This document shows positions 61,181 to 64,000 of a stretch of 64,000 nt of DNA, piece after piece. A program made the position numbers and the translations under genes. Under the pieces are notes generated by a model, which saw only the letters and a list, made by a program, of their open reading frames with translations, did not search any database and was not told where the DNA came from. The DNA comes from Burkholderiaceae bacterium (GTDB lineage Bacteria > Pseudomonadota > Gammaproteobacteria > Burkholderiales > Burkholderiaceae_C): positions 1 to 64,000 of the forward strand of contig JAEUOY010000053.1 in the NCBI GenBank assembly GCA_016790515.1. Direction: 5' to 3'. The first letter of the stretch is position 1. Each line of letters starts with the position of its first letter.

Positions 61181-62086
61181 TCAGACAATGTAATCGTTCA
61201 ACCGGCGCCACTGGCCGTCTTGCCAGTGGCACATCGGTACGGGGTAGAGCAGCCCCGCGCCGGTGAGCAGCCGCCCCAGCCGTTCGGGCAACCTGTGCAT
61301 CGGGCGCCCCCCGATGGCTTGGTGCAGTGACTTGCGCAGCACCCGGCGCAATATGCCCGGACGCCTCCCACCGCTGCGATGCAGGATTTCCTCGCAAGCC
61401 GCGAGATACTCCTTCTGGCGTTGAACAGAAATCTGGTCGCCATGAACGCGAAAGCCCCCCAGCGGTACCGTCACGCTGTGCAGCGGTGTGTGCGAGAAAA
61501 ATCTCGTCCAGAGTTCGAAGTCGCCGGCTATCGAACGGTTGTCCATGGTCGCACCGCAGCGTTCCCACAACGATCGACGCCAGAACGTCGATTCCTGCTG
61601 GATGAAGGGGCCGACATGCCATCGCCCGTTCGGCACGTTGGCGCCGGCAAGGAATGCCCGGTGATTGAATCCACCGGCGTAGGCGCAGCTCACGGCCCGG
61701 CCGCGGCGGTCCCAGTGCAGCGGGAACGCGGTGGTCAGCCATTCAATTTCTGGAAAAGTGGAGAATATCTCGGCAACGACTGAGAAGGCCCAGGGCGTGT
61801 ATTTGTCGTCGCTGTTGATCCAGGCCATGATGTCGCCCGAGGTGAACGAAAATCCTTCGGCGATGGCCGCGTAGAGACCGTCGTCCTTCCCGGACCTCCA
61901 GTGGGTGAGCCGGTCGGCGTACCTGCCGATGATCTCGACCGAATTGTCGGTGGAGCCGCCGTCCATCACCACGTATTCGAGATCGTCGTAACCCTGTTCC
62001 AGGACCGATCGAATGGTTTCCTCGAGGAACTTGCCTTGGTTGAATGACGGGGTGACGATCGAAATCGTCGGTGGTCTGGATGCCAT
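61181..62086 (-). CDS. Glycosyltransferase family 2
   Basis: A 301-residue GT-A glycosyltransferase. TISIVTPSFNQGKFLEETIR and YVVMDGGSTDNSVEIIGRYA mark the nucleotide-binding half, and IMAWINSDDKYTPWAF holds the metal site. QQESTFWRRSLWERCG matches a subgroup that includes many exopolysaccharide transferases. The ATG at 62086 is the only good start. It lies 33 bases downstream of the next transferase gene and 93 bases upstream of the polymerase-like gene. Confidence 0.88.
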   Translation of the reverse strand: MASRPPTISIVTPSFNQGKFLEETIRSVLEQGYDDLEYVVMDGGSTDNSVEIIGRYADRLTHWRSGKDDGLYAAIAEGFSFTSGDIMAWINSDDKYTPWAFSVVAEIFSTFPEIEWLTTAFPLHWDRRGRAVSCAYAGGFNHRAFLAGANVPNGRWHVGPFIQQESTFWRRSLWERCGATMDNRSIAGDFELWTRFFSHTPLHSVTVPLGGFRVHGDQISVQRQKEYLAACEEILHRSGGRRPGILRRVLRKSLHQAIGGRPMHRLPERLGRLLTGAGLLYPVPMCHWQDGQWRRLNDYIV

Positions 62087-62119
62087 TCGAATCGAGACGA
62101 CAGTTGGCAGCGGGCCGCA

Positions 62120-63061
62120 CTAGAGCTGCAGGAAGTACTGGGGAAAGAGGCAGCGCAACCAGGCACGCACGCGGGTCTTGAAGTGCACCCACCACAGCGC
62201 GCGCCAGGTGCGGTCGACCTGCGGGCGCGGTGAGATGCCGATGGCCTGCAGCCTTGCGCAGGCGGCGCGCAGGTCGTCGCGGTAGGGCAGGTAGAACTGC
62301 GCCATGGTGGTCTGCGGAATCCGGTAGTCCAGCGTCGTCATCAACACATGTCCATCGCGCAGCGTGCGCAGGCCATGGAAGTGGTAGGCCACCGCCTCGC
62401 CGGGGGCAAACCGGCTCGCGTTCCACGGGCCCTGAAGCAGCGCGCGGTCTTGCAGCACATGGACGTCGTGAGCGAACCGCCTGGGCCAGTCGTCGAGATA
62501 CTTCTGGTCGCCGAACTTGCCGTCCTCGAATCGGGCGTAGCACCATTCGATGCAGCGCTCGGCCCACCAACTGCGCACCCCTTCACCGCGATCGCGAACG
62601 AAGGTCATGAACTGGACACAGAAGCGTCCCGAGAGTCGTGACTGATCATGCTCGGGGGCGTAGGCGTGCTCGGTGATCTGAACGGCCTTGCCGGAGGCCT
62701 CCAATTCGTCGAACACCGGTTGCGGGCTGCGCGCCAGCCAGACGTCGGCATCGACATAGGTCACCCGTTGCGCGCTCGGGTCGGCGTCGAAGACGAAGCG
62801 CGGCGTGAAGGGCGTCAGTGTCCAGCACCACTCGGCCCGGGACCGAGTCGGCCGCACCCGGCGCAGATCGTCGTTCAACACCTCGTCGACGGCCAGCAGC
62901 CGCAGGTTCGGCAGCGCCAGCTTGCGCAGCGCCTCGAAGGCGTCGTCGTCGATGCACAGCACCCACAGCGTGTACGGCCCCGCATGGCGTTCGAGGGATG
63001 CGTGCAGCGCCAGACCCTGCGGCAGGAACAGGCTGTCGAACAGGGTGACGTAATGCTCCAT
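62120..63061 (-). CDS. GT-A nucleotide-sugar transferase (GT8-like)
   Basis: A 313-residue protein. EHYVTLFDSLFLPQGLALH begins the fold, YTLWVLCIDDDAFEALRKL follows, and RVTYVDADVWLARSP carries a DxD. FGDQKYLDDWP and AYHFHGLRTLRDG near the end match the same regions in the N-terminal half of the 1021-residue transferase at 24.5 kb, so the two share a fold and perhaps a donor. ATG 63061 overlaps the aminotransferase stop (ATGA). The reaction is not known. Confidence 0.75.
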   Translation of the reverse strand: MEHYVTLFDSLFLPQGLALHASLERHAGPYTLWVLCIDDDAFEALRKLALPNLRLLAVDEVLNDDLRRVRPTRSRAEWCWTLTPFTPRFVFDADPSAQRVTYVDADVWLARSPQPVFDELEASGKAVQITEHAYAPEHDQSRLSGRFCVQFMTFVRDRGEGVRSWWAERCIEWCYARFEDGKFGDQKYLDDWPRRFAHDVHVLQDRALLQGPWNASRFAPGEAVAYHFHGLRTLRDGHVLMTTLDYRIPQTTMAQFYLPYRDDLRAACARLQAIGISPRPQVDRTWRALWWVHFKTRVRAWLRCLFPQYFLQL

Positions 63062-64000
63062 CAGACGCCGGTTCCGAAAGCGTTGACGGCGTCGACGACG
63101 GTCTCGATGTCGGCGTCGGTCATCTGCGGGTGGCAGGGCAGGGACAGGCACCCGGCGGCATGGGATTCGGCGGCCGGCAGCCCCAGAGGGTCGCGGGCCA
63201 GTCCCGCGCAGGGCGCCTGCCTGTGCACGGGGACCGGGTAGTGGATCAAGGTCTGCACTCCCTGATCGGCCAGGTGTTGCGCCAGCGCAGCCCGGTCGTC
63301 GCAGAGCAGCACGTACAGATGATGCACATGCGAAAGGGGCTGTCGCGGTGGCGCCAGCAGTCGCACCCGGGGATTGCGGATGCCCTGGTCGTAGCGCCCC
63401 GCAATGACGCGCCGGCGCGCCGTGAAGCCGTCCAGCCACTTCATCCGCTCGGACAGCAGTGCGGCCTGCAATTCGTCGAGCCGGCTGTTCATGCCGAGTT
63501 CGGGGTGCACGTAACGCTCGCTCTGCCCGTAGTTGCGCAGCCGGCCCACCCGCTCGGCCAGCGCCTGCGACTGCGTCACCAGCGCGCCGCCGTCGCCGAT
63601 GGCGCCGAGGTTCTTGGTCGGGTAGAAGCTGTAGGCGCCGGCGCTGCCGATGCTGCCGGCCACCTGGTCGTCCCAGCGGGCCAGATGGGCCTGAGCGCAG
63701 TCCTCGATCAGGTCGATGCCGGCCGTGCGGCAGAGGTCGCCCCAGGCTTGCATGTCGCGCATCTGCCCGTACAGGTGAACCAGCACCACCGCGCGGGTGC
63801 GCGGCGTCAGGCAACGGCGCACGCTGGCCGGCGACAACAGGCCGCTGTCGGGTTCGATGTCGGCCAGCACCGGCGTGGCGCCTGCGCGCAGGATCGCCAG
63901 CACCGTCGCGAACGCGGTCATCGGCGTGGTCACGACTTCGGCGCCGGGCCCGATGTCCAGCGCGCGCAGCGCAAGCTCGATCGCGTCCATGCCGTTGCCC
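63061..64000 (-). CDS. PLP aminotransferase, DegT/DnrJ/EryC1 family, N-terminus outside window
   Basis: 313 residues are visible; the gene continues past the right edge, where GNGMDAIELALRALDIG is still in frame. Motifs are DLIEDCAQAH and SFYPTKNLGAIGDGGA with the PLP Lys, then NSRLDELQAALL. The YPTKNLGAIGDGGA form fits enzymes making 3-amino or 4-amino deoxyhexoses (for example FdtB- and QdtB-like), rather than the 2,3-diacetamido path. This is the third DegT-type enzyme of the locus, so at least three amino sugars or three amination steps may occur. Confidence 0.87.
   Translation of the reverse strand, partial: GNGMDAIELALRALDIGPGAEVVTTPMTAFATVLAILRAGATPVLADIEPDSGLLSPASVRRCLTPRTRAVVLVHLYGQMRDMQAWGDLCRTAGIDLIEDCAQAHLARWDDQVAGSIGSAGAYSFYPTKNLGAIGDGGALVTQSQALAERVGRLRNYGQSERYVHPELGMNSRLDELQAALLSERMKWLDGFTARRRVIAGRYDQGIRNPRVRLLAPPRQPLSHVHHLYVLLCDDRAALAQHLADQGVQTLIHYPVPVHRQAPCAGLARDPLGLPAAESHAAGCLSLPCHPQMTDADIETVVDAVNAFGTGV

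Overview
The window is high-GC DNA (G or C dominates third codon positions) with protein families typical of the betaproteobacterial order Burkholderiales. It suggests a member of the Leptothrix/Rubrivivax/Comamonadaceae area, but no rRNA, tRNA or other taxon-specific marker was seen, so this placement is an inference. Almost the whole window is one large surface-polysaccharide (capsule/exopolysaccharide) locus. Only the left edge is housekeeping: the end of an enoyl-CoA hydratase, a PNPOx-like flavoprotein and lysS.

Layout. (1) 1-2721: housekeeping genes. (2) 2871-12739, plus strand: wlbA/wlbB/wlbC-type genes for a 2,3-diacetamido uronic acid, then methyltransferase, flippase (Wzx-like), sugar N-formyltransferase, FemAB/GNAT-like protein, two GT4 glycosyltransferases and a methyltransferase, mostly joined by stop/start overlaps. 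(3) 12750-13316, minus: an unrelated Uma2-type gene. (4) 13424-33859, plus: DegT aminotransferase, initiating sugar-phosphate transferase, UDP-GlcNAc 4,6-dehydratase (WbpM/PglF type), two GT4s, an ABC capsule exporter (KpsE-, KpsM- and KpsT-like), a GT4, a DUF4214 protein, two very large double-glycosyltransferases, small proteins, a methyltransferase and a fused methyltransferase-kinase resembling the WbdD chain terminators. (5) 33890-35785: a broken methyltransferase and a secreted, probably glycosidase-like protein. (6) 54690 down to 35845, minus: outer-membrane export lipoprotein (KpsD/Wza type), methyltransferase, PhyH dioxygenase, methyltransferase, GT4, a giant 3165-residue RTX protein, a nested inverted-repeat element, then the type I secretion ABC transporter and HlyD-type adaptor, and a methyltransferase. 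(7) 55133-57228, plus: gmd and fcl for GDP-L-fucose. (8) 64000 down to 57281, minus: aminotransferase, GT-A transferase, GT2, EpsG/Wzy-like polymerase, GT2, GT4, GT2.

How it works together (inference). The nucleotide-sugar genes supply a diacetamido uronic acid, a 4-amino-4,6-dideoxy sugar (probably N-formylated) and fucose. PglC/WcaJ-type transfer starts the chain on undecaprenyl phosphate. Thirteen glycosyltransferase genes and about eight methyltransferase genes build and decorate it. Both a Wzx/Wzy route and a KpsMTE ABC route are encoded. The opx lipoprotein gene leads the minus-strand block that also encodes the giant RTX protein and its secretion system. This suggests a surface coat built from a calcium-binding protein and a glycan, broadly like RTX S-layer proteins encoded beside polysaccharide genes.

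The strongest items for a second look are the WbdD-like fusion, the RTX/type I secretion block inside the polysaccharide locus, the 266-bp nested inverted repeat after the RTX stop, and the doubly broken methyltransferase.
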